NCBI RefSeq assembly: GCF_007004665.1
Contig: NZ_ML660057.1
Location: 62,001 to 126,000, forward strand
DNA: 64,000 bases
Source: Denitrobaculum tricleocarpae
GTDB lineage: Bacteria > Pseudomonadota > Alphaproteobacteria > Kiloniellales > Kiloniellaceae
Direction of reading: 5' to 3'
The position numbers were made by a program, and so were the translations under genes. Below are positions 1 through 9,164 of the stretch, in pieces (the stretch's first letter is position 1; every line of letters starts with the position of its first letter). The notes below the pieces were generated by a model. It was not told the DNA's origin. It made no database searches and saw nothing but the letters and a program-made list of their open reading frames with translations.

Positions 1-68
1 TACGTTCTCAATCTGGCCACCAGCAACACCGCGGCCCCTCCCCAAACCAGCACTTGGAGCTGACTGTC

Positions 69-1448
69 ATGCGGACTGATAAACGCGGCATACCTCTGAC
101 AACCGACAGCGATGCTGCAGCGGAAGCCTACGACGAGACGATCCAGGGTTATCTGGAATTCCGGCTCTCGGCCACGGCCTCGATGAAAAAACTTCTGGAA
201 GCAGATCCCGATTTCGCCATGGGTCACTGTCTCAAGGGTTTTCTGCTGTCGGGCTTCCATTCGGTCACGTTGCGCGAAAAGATCGGCGAGTGTCTGGCGG
301 CGGCTGAGACGGCGTCGGCGAACGCCACCTGGCGGGAGAAAGCGAGCATTGCCGCATTGGGAGCGCTCCACCGGGGCGACCCCCGAAGCGCCTGTATGAT
401 CTGGGACGAAATTCTGGTCGAGCACCCGCGCGACATTCTCTCGGCACGCTTGCACCACCACAATTCCTTCTGGCTCGGCCGGAATACCGGAATGCGGGAC
501 GGCGCGGCACGGCTGCAATCGTCTTGGGACGAGTCGGTCCCGGGTTACGGCTTCCTGCTTGGGATGCACGCCTTCGGACTTGAGGAAAGTGGCGACTATG
601 GCGCCGCCGAAATCGCCGCCCGCCGGGCGATGGAACTCAACAGCGATGATCTCTGGGCCGTGCATGCACTGGGGCACGTCTACGAAATGCAAGAAAGGCT
701 GGACGAGGGCCTGGATCTTCTGACCGTACCCGAGGAGGCCTGGGCCGACCGTAATCCGATGAAAGAGCATCTCTACTGGCACCTGGCCATGTTCGCACTG
801 GAAGCGGGAGATACAGACCGCGTACTCGCGCTCTATGACACAGCCTTCTACGCGGAGCCGACGGATTTTTACCTCGACGTCCAGAATGCGGTTTCGATGC
901 TTTTACGGCTCGAGCTGCGCGGCGTTGATGTGGGCGATCGCTGGGATACGATCGCAAATATCTGCTCGGGCAAAATCGGCGATCACGTCTTGCCCTTCAC
1001 CGACACCCACGTGATGATCGCCCTCGCCCGGCGCGGGTACGACATGGATATCGCGCGGCTGACGACCTCCCTGTTCGAATTCGCCTCAACCGAGGGCAAC
1101 GTCGCCGCCGGAACCATGGGCAGCCTCACGCTCCCACTCTGCGAAGCCATCGCAGCCTATTTCAAAGGCGACTACCGGCGCTGCATCGAACGTATGTTGC
1201 CCATCCGCCTGGATTACGCCCGTATCGGCGCAAGTCATGCGCAGCGGGATATTTTTGCACAGATTCTGATCGATGCCGCCATGAAGGGTGGCGAGCTCAA
1301 ACTGGCCAGGGGACTTCTGTCAGAACGCTTGGCGCTCCGCCCCCGCAACGGTGACAGCTGGGCAAAATTCTCAGAAGTTCTCGCGGGGCTTGGTGAGACC
1401 TATGATGCTGGCAATGCCCGTCAACGCGCCGCTGAGGCCTTTCACTGA
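69..1448 (+). CDS. TPR protein of the TTC38-like family
   Basis: Predicted soluble helical-repeat protein of about 459 residues with no signal peptide or membrane segment. The middle and C-terminal parts contain TPR-type helix pairs, for example the stretch around AARRAMELNSDDLWAVHALG. Overall length and layout resemble the tetratricopeptide repeat protein 38 family, whose biochemical role is unsettled. An ATG at 69 is preferred over an upstream TTG at 54 because GGAG lies about nine bases before it. It stands alone on the plus strand and ends shortly before the convergent histidine kinase gene. Family assignment is good; a specific function cannot be given. Confidence 0.8.
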   Translation: MRTDKRGIPLTTDSDAAAEAYDETIQGYLEFRLSATASMKKLLEADPDFAMGHCLKGFLLSGFHSVTLREKIGECLAAAETASANATWREKASIAALGALHRGDPRSACMIWDEILVEHPRDILSARLHHHNSFWLGRNTGMRDGAARLQSSWDESVPGYGFLLGMHAFGLEESGDYGAAEIAARRAMELNSDDLWAVHALGHVYEMQERLDEGLDLLTVPEEAWADRNPMKEHLYWHLAMFALEAGDTDRVLALYDTAFYAEPTDFYLDVQNAVSMLLRLELRGVDVGDRWDTIANICSGKIGDHVLPFTDTHVMIALARRGYDMDIARLTTSLFEFASTEGNVAAGTMGSLTLPLCEAIAAYFKGDYRRCIERMLPIRLDYARIGASHAQRDIFAQILIDAAMKGGELKLARGLLSERLALRPRNGDSWAKFSEVLAGLGETYDAGNARQRAAEAFH

Positions 1449-1510
1449 TCCAAAGCCAAGGGAAGAACGGCAAGAGATCTAGAGACGTCCGCTGATCCGG
1501 TCGGGATTTG

Positions 1511-3841
1511 TCAGGACACGCGCTCCAGACGGGTGGCCAAACGCCGGTCCGAGGGAAAGACGGCCTTGACCGTTGTGCCCAGTCCCAAGGCGCTGTCGAT
1601 CTCAAACTGGCCACCGTGGAGCTTGATCAAAGCCTTCACGATCGGAAGCCCCAGCCCGGTTCCAGGATGATTGCGTGAAAGCGGGTTTGCGACTTGACCG
1701 AAGGGCTGCATGACACGGGTCAAATCGTCTTCGTCAATGCCGATGCCCGTGTCGCGAATGGTGAGAATGATGCCCTCCGACCAGGCGTCCTCGACCGCCA
1801 GTAGCGCTACATCGCCGGCGTTAGAGAACTTGATGGCATTCGAGAGCAGATTCATCATGATCTGACGTAGCGTACGGCGGTCAGCCCGCATCCAGATCTC
1901 ATCCTGACCGGTTTGCAGGGAGAGCGTGATGTCAAGCTTTTCCGATTGAGGCCCCATCAGCTTGATGACATCGCGCGCCAGTTCTACAAGATCCAGATCT
2001 TCCTCGTGCAGCTCAAACTCACCGGCTTCGATTTTCGAGAGATCAAGCAGATCGTCGATGATATCGAGCAGATGTTCACCGCTCGACAGGATGTCCGAAG
2101 CGTACTCCTGGTAACGCGCGTTCCCGATCTTCCCGAAGAGCTCACCTGCAATCACCTGTCCAAAGCCGATAATTGCGTTCAGCGGTGTGCGCAGTTCGTG
2201 ACTCATGTTTGCAAGGAAGTCGGATTTCGCCTGGTTTGCCTCCTTCGCCTGGTTCAAGGCTTGGATCAGGGCCATCTCGGTCGCTTTCTGCTCAGAGATG
2301 TCCTGACAAACCCCGAACAGAGCAGAGACATTGCCATCGGTGTCGAATTCGCAGGAACCGTCGAGCCGAACGTATAGTTCACTCTCGTCATCTCTCACGA
2401 CACAGATGGAAAAGTCACATTCTGACTTTTCCCTGTAGGTCTGCTCGAGAGTGCTCATAAAAACGTCACGGTCGTGGGGGTGCACGCGGGCCCGCAGCTC
2501 CTCAAAGGGGATCGATCTCTTCGCCTCTTCGAAACCGAGCATCCGTGAGAGCTCTGCCGAACACTGCACTGTCTTGGTCTTCACGTTCCAATGCCAATCG
2601 CCCAGGCGGGCAATACGTTGCGCTTCGGAGAGTTGGCGTTCGCGATTGCGCTGCCGCGTGGTCTCCCGTGCCATCTCGGCAACCAGAGATTCAACATGCA
2701 GCTTGCTCTCCTCCAACTCGGCAACATAATTCCGCAGGTTTGCCTCACTCTTTTTGAGCGCCAGGGAAACCCGGCGGCTGCGTTCCACCGTCAACAGCAC
2801 GTAGATCAGCAAGAGCAATGCGCCGAGCTCTGCCCACATATCTTTCAGCGTGTCGACCAGCATATCTCCCTGAGATACGGCGAACACGATTTGCCAGGGC
2901 ACACCGGCCACGTCCCGCTGCATTACCATAAGGTCGGGCGATTTGACCTCGGTCTCAATAAACCTGACGATGCTATCAGGCAGGCTTGCCGGTTTATTGT
3001 CCGGCCAACCGCCCGCTCCAGCAGCGTTGCTGCCGGCGGAAGCATGGACAAGAATCTGTCTTTCAGGCCCCAGGAGAAAGATCCGGCCGCTATGCGGAGC
3101 TGCTTGCAGCAGATCCTGGGCGAGCGCTTCAAGCCGCAGATCCAATGCGATCACGCCGCGGAACTGGCCACTCTCGTCGATGGGCGCCACAACCGTTGCA
3201 ACCGGTTCGTTGCGCCGCTGCTCATCACCAGGGAACAACCAAAACTGCTGGCGTTCCGGATTTCTGTCCTGCCTGCCCTCGGCTACCATTGGACCGAGCA
3301 GGCTGTCATTGCTGAAATGCCACTCATTCGAATGGACCCAGGGGTAAGTGTATGCGAAGCCCCTAAGTGAGACGTACGAGACCCTGTCGACATATTGTAC
3401 GGAGGCAACCGAGGATCTGAAGTGCGGACTGAGCCCGGTAGCCAGCTCTATCTCACGGCGCAAAGCGAAGTCGCTACGATCCAATTCGCCAGAAGCGGTC
3501 AAATTGCCAAAGTGCTGCGGCGTTTGCCCGGCCGCCAACACCTCGTCCAATGCATAGCCGTCAAAGGCCGTGGAGGGCACCAGTTGGTCGTATAGCGTCT
3601 CGTCGCTGCCTTGACCATTGCCTCGCGGATAAGCCGAGCGTAATTCGCGCTCGGTCACCTCGCGCAGCATATGGATATGGTCGCCGGCCCTTTTTGCCAC
3701 GCCGTTCAGGCTGTTGACCACAGACTCGAAGTCCCGCTGCAGCTCGTCGACGTGGGCGGCCTGACGCTGATGTGCGTCAACCCCCAGAAGCGCGACCGCC
3801 GACGCCAGAATCAGCGCAGAAATTGTGTAGGACCTGTGCAA
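1511..3841 (-). CDS. Membrane sensor histidine kinase (Cache-like sensor, PAS, HisKA, HATPase)
   Basis: Sensor kinase of 776 residues. A membrane segment lies at about residues 5-22, then a large periplasmic region to about 335 that looks Cache-like, a second membrane segment at about 338-352, a coiled coil, and a PAS domain at about 405-520. HisKA has the phospho-accepting His at residue 548 in NMSHELRTPLNAIIGF. The ATPase domain shows NLLSNAIKF, DTGIGID and GTGLGLPI. The HisKA region resembles the PleC/DivJ group common in alphaproteobacteria. No receiver domain and no adjacent response regulator are present, so the partner is elsewhere. The start appears to be TTG at 3841, as no better ATG or GTG is seen. 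The ligand is unknown. Confidence 0.9.
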   Translation of the reverse strand: MHRSYTISALILASAVALLGVDAHQRQAAHVDELQRDFESVVNSLNGVAKRAGDHIHMLREVTERELRSAYPRGNGQGSDETLYDQLVPSTAFDGYALDEVLAAGQTPQHFGNLTASGELDRSDFALRREIELATGLSPHFRSSVASVQYVDRVSYVSLRGFAYTYPWVHSNEWHFSNDSLLGPMVAEGRQDRNPERQQFWLFPGDEQRRNEPVATVVAPIDESGQFRGVIALDLRLEALAQDLLQAAPHSGRIFLLGPERQILVHASAGSNAAGAGGWPDNKPASLPDSIVRFIETEVKSPDLMVMQRDVAGVPWQIVFAVSQGDMLVDTLKDMWAELGALLLLIYVLLTVERSRRVSLALKKSEANLRNYVAELEESKLHVESLVAEMARETTRQRNRERQLSEAQRIARLGDWHWNVKTKTVQCSAELSRMLGFEEAKRSIPFEELRARVHPHDRDVFMSTLEQTYREKSECDFSICVVRDDESELYVRLDGSCEFDTDGNVSALFGVCQDISEQKATEMALIQALNQAKEANQAKSDFLANMSHELRTPLNAIIGFGQVIAGELFGKIGNARYQEYASDILSSGEHLLDIIDDLLDLSKIEAGEFELHEEDLDLVELARDVIKLMGPQSEKLDITLSLQTGQDEIWMRADRRTLRQIMMNLLSNAIKFSNAGDVALLAVEDAWSEGIILTIRDTGIGIDEDDLTRVMQPFGQVANPLSRNHPGTGLGLPIVKALIKLHGGQFEIDSALGLGTTVKAVFPSDRRLATRLERVS

Positions 3842-4191
3842 AGTTGACCGTCTGTAAAAATTCGGGGCTTTGCCCTTTTTACACGCCGACCAATGAATAA
3901 TTAGTTATAAATTTAAGGGAATTTTTGTGTCACGATTCAACTGTTTAGAGCTGTTTTCCGGCTCCAATTCGCTCATTCAGCTCTGCGAACCCGCTCAATT
4001 GGTCAAGACACACTTCAGCCTGTTGCCTGCCCTGCCGCAGAAAACAGGTAATGCCGCTCTCATTTACGGGGATGCTTGCGCCATAGACGCGGGTTGCACT
4101 TCGCACAGGCACTGCGCCGTACACCGCCTGAACGGCGGGTTACGGCGTGCCAAGCAGGCTCAGGCATTGAAACCTGAGCCGTTTCGGAGCG
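3842..4191. other. Intergenic region between histidine kinase and bactofilin genes
   Basis: About 350 bases without a convincing gene. The part next to the kinase start (about 3880-3930) is AT-rich and probably carries its promoter. A plus-strand open frame from 3927 runs into the bactofilin gene on the other strand and looks like a shadow. A short inverted repeat just downstream of the bactofilin stop is listed separately. Confidence 0.5.
4157..4180 (-). terminator. Weak hairpin after bactofilin gene
   Basis: Perfect 8-bp inverted repeat GGCTCAGG/CCTGAGCC around an 8-base loop, 12 bases past the bactofilin stop. It is not followed by a clear T run, so it may be a transcript-end stabiliser rather than an intrinsic terminator. 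Confidence 0.35.
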
Positions 4192-4740
4192 TTATGCGCG
4201 CGCCGCTTTACCAGCAGCCGCAGTCTCGCCGGCACTCTGGCCCTGCACACCGCCCTTTTGCGCAGCCGACTGAACAGCACGCGCGGCCTTCACACTCTCA
4301 AGCCGCCGACAGTTGCCGCCGAAGTTGGCACCTGCTTCAATCGATAGGATCTGATGAATGACATCGCCGGTCATATGCGCCGTTTTCGAGATGTTAATGG
4401 TCGGCGCTTCAACCTGACCATTCACCGTGCCGCTTATGTTGATGGTATCGGCCTGGATGGAGCCCTTGATATTTGCGCCGGGGCTCACGGTAACCGTGCG
4501 GGAGCGGATATCACCCTCCACAACGCCATCGACCTGGATGTCGCCTGCACTCTCCAGATCCCCAATCACGCGCAAGTCCGCGTTGATAACCGACGGGGTA
4601 CCACTGCTGCTGCGTTGTGCAGCAGGTGCCGGGTTCGGCGTGGCGGTTGTTTGCTCTGCCTTGGGTTGATTGGTTTTCGACTGTTCGACTTTCGACTGGT
4701 CCACTTTCGCTTCCCCTGACTTTTCGCCTCGTGAAAACAT
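4192..4740 (-). CDS. Bactofilin family protein (polymer-forming cytoskeletal)
   Basis: Predicted bactofilin of 182 residues. The core (about residues 50-150) has the repetitive right-handed beta-helix pattern of the family: VIGDLESAGDIQVDGVVEGD, then turns such as NIKGSIQADTINISGTVNGQVEA. Bactofilins self-assemble without nucleotide into filaments that position envelope or cell-shape enzymes. The N-terminal tail is low-complexity and carries four tandem five-residue units of the form K-x-x-Q-x (KVDQS, KVEQS, KTNQP, KAEQT). The ATG at 4740 follows a strong GGGGAGGAG. No M23 peptidase gene, a common bactofilin neighbour, is adjacent. Confidence 0.93.
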   Translation of the reverse strand: MFSRGEKSGEAKVDQSKVEQSKTNQPKAEQTTATPNPAPAAQRSSSGTPSVINADLRVIGDLESAGDIQVDGVVEGDIRSRTVTVSPGANIKGSIQADTINISGTVNGQVEAPTINISKTAHMTGDVIHQILSIEAGANFGGNCRRLESVKAARAVQSAAQKGGVQGQSAGETAAAGKAARA

Positions 4741-5229
4741 TGTATGGTCTCCTCCCCATTCCTCGAAATTTACACCTCTCCCGTGCTCCGGGTCCAGTGC
4801 TCCAGGTCCAGTTCATTAGATTTGGCCCAGCCGGAACGGCGTCCCGTCAGTGCGACCCCTTTCTTTCGAAGCAGTCGTGATTCGTCACCGGCGCAAATCT
4901 TGAAGCGAACCTTCAACGACAATAATGACCAATTTCCGCAGAATCTGTGTCATCTCTGTGAACTGCTACAATCATCCATGGGTTGCAGCCTCATATCCGC
5001 GACGCAGCGGGATGGGACGAATCGGCAAGGGGCACCGCCTCACGCATGAGGTGTGAGGCCGGAAACGTTGAAACATCTGCGGCCAGCTCTTGCCGCCCGG
5101 TTGAAATATCTCCTAGGTGAGCAATCTCTGCTGTGGACGACTGGAGGAGTTGTCCTGCTGGTACATTTCTGCGAGCCTAGTGGGGATGAAACAGCAACTA
5201 CGGCAAGTTTAGGGGCGGAAACCCGGCGC
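4741..5229. other. Divergent intergenic region, bactofilin / histidine kinase
   Basis: About 490 bases between two divergent genes. It holds a 14-bp near-perfect tandem duplication (listed separately). A hairpin-forming segment at 5037-5059 has GCCTCAC/GTGAGGC arms. The open frame that extends the downstream kinase upstream to 5053 has no membrane-protein character before residue 60, so I treat it as non-coding leader. Promoters for both genes must lie here, but I cannot place them. Confidence 0.5.
4783..4810. repeat. 14-bp tandem duplication
   Basis: Units 4783-4796 and 4797-4810 (GTGCTCCGGGTCCA and GTGCTCCAGGTCCA) match at 13 of 14 bases. A similar CCAGTGTTCC-type repeat occurs inside the lipoprotein gene near 28.6 kb. 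Confidence 0.8.
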
Positions 5230-7731
5230 ATGAAGCCTTCGATCAGAAGCATCCTTGTCATGGGGATCATAGGGCTGCAGTTCGTTACGGTCTCTGCAAT
5301 TCTTTTCTCGTCCTATGTAACCACCGAAGCCGTTCTGTTGGGCCACGCCCGACAGATCATGGAAAACGTGGCGTCCGATACAATCGACCGCTCCGAAGAC
5401 TTTCTGTCGCCGGCACAAACAGCAGCGGATCTGACCCAGCGCTTAGCCGACCACAATGTTCTCAGCAGCGACAACCCAAAGTCGATGGAGCGTTACTTTT
5501 TCGAGCAGCTCCGTCTCTATCCGCAGTTTGCCGGCATTTACTTCGGATCTACCGATGGTAGTTTTTTCTATGTGAAACGAGACGATGAATTCGCACAGGG
5601 CGGCTATCGGACAAAGATCATCACCCGCGACGGCGAAGACCGGACTGTCGAGCTCCTGTGGCGCGATTCAGAATATGTGGAAACCGGACGCAACCGCGAT
5701 CTCGAAGACACTTTTGATCCCAGAACCCGCCCTTGGTTCAAGAAAGCGCTGGCGACACGTGATTTGGTGTGGACGAATCCCTACATCTTTTTCACATCAC
5801 GCCAACCGGGGATTACAACAGCCGCGCCGGTTCTCGACTCTGAAGGCACCATCAAGGGCGTCGTCGGCGTGGACATCGAAATCACCGAGATCTCGACCTT
5901 TCTGGCACGACTTAAAATCGGCAACTCCGGATCTGCCTTCATTCTGAACGAAAACAGTGATGTCATTGCATTTCCGGATGCAGACAAGATCAAAAAGCCG
6001 ATCTCAGACAGCTCGGAAGGCCTGCGGTTCACGCGCATCGAAGAGCTCGACGACGAACTCAGCCGCGCCGCATACGAATCCCTTCAGCGTTCAGGGAATG
6101 TATCTGACCTGCAATCGCAGCAGTTTACGACTTACGACGTTGGTGAAGAGACTTACCATGCGGTCTTTGCACCTTTCAAAAACTCCAACTGGCCCTGGAT
6201 CATCGCCATCCACGTTCCCGAGAACGACTTCCTGGGCGAGATCAAAGACAATCAGATATTTAACGTTTACCTGGCCATGGCGATTGCGGTGATCGCCTGC
6301 CTGGTCGGTTTCATGCTGTGGAGATCTATTGCCCGCCCCATAGCGGCCTTGCGCACAAATGCGCTTGCCATCACCAGCGGTGACCTGGACTCGACCAGCG
6401 CCGTGCGCAGCCGCTACGCCGAAATCCAGGAAACAGCCGAAGCCTTCAGCCATATGGTGGCGGCACTGAAGCAGCATGAGATTGAAAACAGCGCACTGAC
6501 GGAAGGGTTGCGCACGTTTTCGCGTGCCGTAGAGCAAAGCCCAACCGCAATCATCATTACCACCGACAACGGCAACATCGAGTACATCAATCCGAGCTTT
6601 ACCAGCCTGACGGGCTATACGATCGGCGAGGTTTCCGGCCTGCTGCCGCGCGAACTGGTCGGCCAGGAGACCCTGAGCGCGGAGTGCAAGGACCTGCTCT
6701 CTGTCGTCACCTCCGGCCGCATCTGGCGCGGGGAACTGAGGCTGAAAACCAAGGCTAATCAGGAAATCTGGTGCGCCATGACCGTATCGCCGGTGCGCAA
6801 TGCCGAGGGCGGCAAGGGACACTTTATCGCCATTGCGGAAGACATTACCGAGCGCAAGCAAGCCCAGGAGGCCCTGAAGTCGGCGCGCGACGAACTCGAA
6901 ATCCGGGTCGAGGAGCGCACGCGGGAGCTGCGTGAGGAAATCGCCGACCGTAAGCGGGCCGAGGAGCGCGCCGAGACCGCGAACCGGGTCAAATCGCGCT
7001 TCCTGGCAAACATGAGCCATGAACTCAGAACGCCGTTGAATGCGATTATCGGCTTTTCCGATGTGATCCGCAGAGAACTCTTCGGCCCCATGTCCAGCCC
7101 GAAATACATGGATTATGCCTGCAACATTCATGAATCAGGCACACATCTGCTTCAATTGATCAACGATACGCTCGATCTCTCCGCCATCGAAGCCGGTAAG
7201 CTCGCGCTTCACGAGGAGCGTGTCGATCTCGCCGATGTCTCCGCGGCCGCGAGCCGCCTGATCACCCCCCGGGCCGAGAGCGGCAAGGTCAATATGGAGA
7301 GCGTGATCGATCCCGGTCTTCCTTACCTTTTTGCCGATGAGCTCCGGGTAAAACAGATCCTGATCAACCTTTTATCCAACGCCGTTAAATTTACGCCCGA
7401 AGGTGGGTCCGTCACCCTGGCGATCACCTACGACGAAACCAATGGCTTCACCATCAAGATAAAAGATACCGGTATCGGCATGGATAAGGCCGGAATCACC
7501 ATCTCCATGGAAGTCTTCGGCCATGTGACGAACGCCTTCTCGAAAGGACACGAAGGCACGGGCCTCGGCCTGCCGCTCACGCAAAAGCTGGTTCAGGCCC
7601 ACGACGGCACTCTGGATATCGCAAGCGCCCTGGGTGTCGGAACAACCGTGACGATCCACTTTCCGAGCGAGCGCGCCGTTGCACGCTTCAATAAGACGCT
7701 TGAGCCGGAAACACAGGTCTCCGCCGACTGA
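5230..7731 (+). CDS. Membrane sensor histidine kinase (dCache, HAMP, PAS, HisKA, HATPase)
   Basis: Sensor kinase of about 833 residues. From the N-terminus: a membrane segment (about residues 7-28), a periplasmic dCache-type domain including DPRTRPWFKKAL and the VDIEITEIS strand, a second membrane segment, HAMP, PAS (around SPTAIIITTDNGNIEYINPS), coiled coil, HisKA with His597 in NMSHELRTPLNAIIGF, and HATPase with NLLSNAVKF, DTGIGMD and GTGLGLPL. The HisKA/ATPase module resembles that of the other kinase at 1511-3841, so the two may feed the same PleC/DivJ-style pathway. The ATG at 5230 was chosen because the membrane segment follows at once. No response regulator is adjacent. Confidence 0.92.
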   Translation: MKPSIRSILVMGIIGLQFVTVSAILFSSYVTTEAVLLGHARQIMENVASDTIDRSEDFLSPAQTAADLTQRLADHNVLSSDNPKSMERYFFEQLRLYPQFAGIYFGSTDGSFFYVKRDDEFAQGGYRTKIITRDGEDRTVELLWRDSEYVETGRNRDLEDTFDPRTRPWFKKALATRDLVWTNPYIFFTSRQPGITTAAPVLDSEGTIKGVVGVDIEITEISTFLARLKIGNSGSAFILNENSDVIAFPDADKIKKPISDSSEGLRFTRIEELDDELSRAAYESLQRSGNVSDLQSQQFTTYDVGEETYHAVFAPFKNSNWPWIIAIHVPENDFLGEIKDNQIFNVYLAMAIAVIACLVGFMLWRSIARPIAALRTNALAITSGDLDSTSAVRSRYAEIQETAEAFSHMVAALKQHEIENSALTEGLRTFSRAVEQSPTAIIITTDNGNIEYINPSFTSLTGYTIGEVSGLLPRELVGQETLSAECKDLLSVVTSGRIWRGELRLKTKANQEIWCAMTVSPVRNAEGGKGHFIAIAEDITERKQAQEALKSARDELEIRVEERTRELREEIADRKRAEERAETANRVKSRFLANMSHELRTPLNAIIGFSDVIRRELFGPMSSPKYMDYACNIHESGTHLLQLINDTLDLSAIEAGKLALHEERVDLADVSAAASRLITPRAESGKVNMESVIDPGLPYLFADELRVKQILINLLSNAVKFTPEGGSVTLAITYDETNGFTIKIKDTGIGMDKAGITISMEVFGHVTNAFSKGHEGTGLGLPLTQKLVQAHDGTLDIASALGVGTTVTIHFPSERAVARFNKTLEPETQVSAD

Positions 7732-7913
7732 AAAAAACAGTCTCGCCGCGGCTAAGGGCTCTTTCCCGGTCTTGAGACAAATCCAACAGAAAGACCAGGG
7801 TCGGCGCCGCGTTCAGGATTCGTACATCAGTCTGAATAATTAACGGTACTCTAATGTCTTTAAGCGATGCTGCACCAATGGTTTAGGCAAACCTAAAGCA
7901 TCGAGGACAATCC

Positions 7914-8921
7914 GTGGCCGAGAAGAAAACGCTCCGTAGTTACCAGGCAGACTACCTTGTGAGCGAATTACAGCCGGAGAAACGCGCAGAAGTAGCGCAA
8001 AAGCTCTCGAACAAGCTGAAAACGGGTATGACGCCACTTGAATGCCAGCTCATCTGGGCAATTGCGCGTCAATTGGCGGAGGATGCCGTCGAAGCTGTGC
8101 GCGCGGCCCTCGCCGAAAGCGTGGGAAAATGCGCATTTCTGCCCAAAGACATCGGCTACACCCTCGCCCACGATCTGGAATCCGTGGCCATTCCCTTCCT
8201 GAAGGTCACCGAAATATTTTCCGAGGACGAACTTATTGAAATCGCGGGAGACGTGTCTGATGCCGTTCGTATTGCCATCGCTGAACGGCAGGATCTGCCG
8301 CTTAAAGTGAGTAATCACTTGGCTACGGTTGGGAGTGTTGAAGTCGCCCACGCCCTTGTGCAGAACGAAACCGCCGCGCTCGACGATCATGGCTTTACCA
8401 AGATCACAAAACGCTTTGAGTCGCATCAAGATCTCCTGGAGCTTGTTGCCAAGCGCGCGGATCTCTCGCCCAGGATCGCGATGGGCCTGATCAAAAAGGT
8501 CTCCAAAACGGCCCGCGAGCAGCTTGAGACGCGCTATGGAATGTCCCCTGACTTCGTGAACGTCCTCGCGCAAGAGGCCGAAAACCACGCGTTGCTTGAT
8601 CTGGCGGAGTTCAAAACGGCCGCGGAAGCCATGCAATATGCCACGGATCTCAATCAGAAGGGCGAACTGACCCATACCTTTTGCCTCATGGCGATCCGTG
8701 GCGGAAACCTGCCATTCTTTGAAGCGGCCATCGCGGTCAGAACCGGCACATCCGTGCAGAACGTGGAGCTGATCCTGCGCGAGGGCAATACTCAGGCGAC
8801 CAGTCTGCTCTGCACCAAAGCGAGGCTCCCGAGCATGTTGCACCGGGAGATCGTGGAGAAGGTCCGCGACGTAATCGAAGCAAACAATGGCGTTCAGCCG
8901 CAAAGTCTGAGCAGTTCGTAA
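7914..8921 (+). CDS. DUF2336 domain-containing protein
   Basis: Cytosolic all-helical protein of 335 residues with HEAT-like repeats, matching the DUF2336 family found mainly in alphaproteobacteria. Typical stretches are the early segment with QLAEDAVEAVRAALAE and the later LVAKRADLSPRIAMGLI. The family has no firmly established biochemical role. GTG at 7914 is the start, with GAGG about nine bases upstream. It follows the histidine kinase by about 180 bases on the same strand but probably has its own promoter. Confidence 0.85.
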   Translation: MAEKKTLRSYQADYLVSELQPEKRAEVAQKLSNKLKTGMTPLECQLIWAIARQLAEDAVEAVRAALAESVGKCAFLPKDIGYTLAHDLESVAIPFLKVTEIFSEDELIEIAGDVSDAVRIAIAERQDLPLKVSNHLATVGSVEVAHALVQNETAALDDHGFTKITKRFESHQDLLELVAKRADLSPRIAMGLIKKVSKTAREQLETRYGMSPDFVNVLAQEAENHALLDLAEFKTAAEAMQYATDLNQKGELTHTFCLMAIRGGNLPFFEAAIAVRTGTSVQNVELILREGNTQATSLLCTKARLPSMLHREIVEKVRDVIEANNGVQPQSLSSS

Positions 8922-9070
8922 CAGGCTGTCTCCTGGCGTGCCGATAGCGGCAGCGTCTCGAGTTACCCCACTATTCTGACTGCCCAGCCTGAAGCATCGC
9001 GACCGTGCTTCAAAGCCAGGTCGGGTGGTGCCCCTGCTGCCTGCGTTACCCTGTCAAGCACTTCCAGGTA

Positions 9071-9097
9071 TTTCTCAGTTTAAAGTGTTTCTCAGTT
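9071..9097. repeat. Short direct repeat TTTCTCAGTT, 17-bp period
   Basis: TTTCTCAGTT occurs at 9071-9080 and 9088-9097, in the 243-base gap before the DUF3179 gene. It belongs to the scattered tandem-duplication pattern of this window. Confidence 0.6.
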
Positions 9098-9164
9098 GAC
9101 GGGGCCAGGCTCCCATCACCCGAGTGTGATTCGCTTTTCGATCGCGGCTCGCGAAAAATAATGA

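Noticed and set aside
3927-4361. Plus-strand open frame of 144 codons overlapping the bactofilin gene
   Set aside because: No ribosome-binding site and no family features; the overlap is with a certain gene on the other strand.
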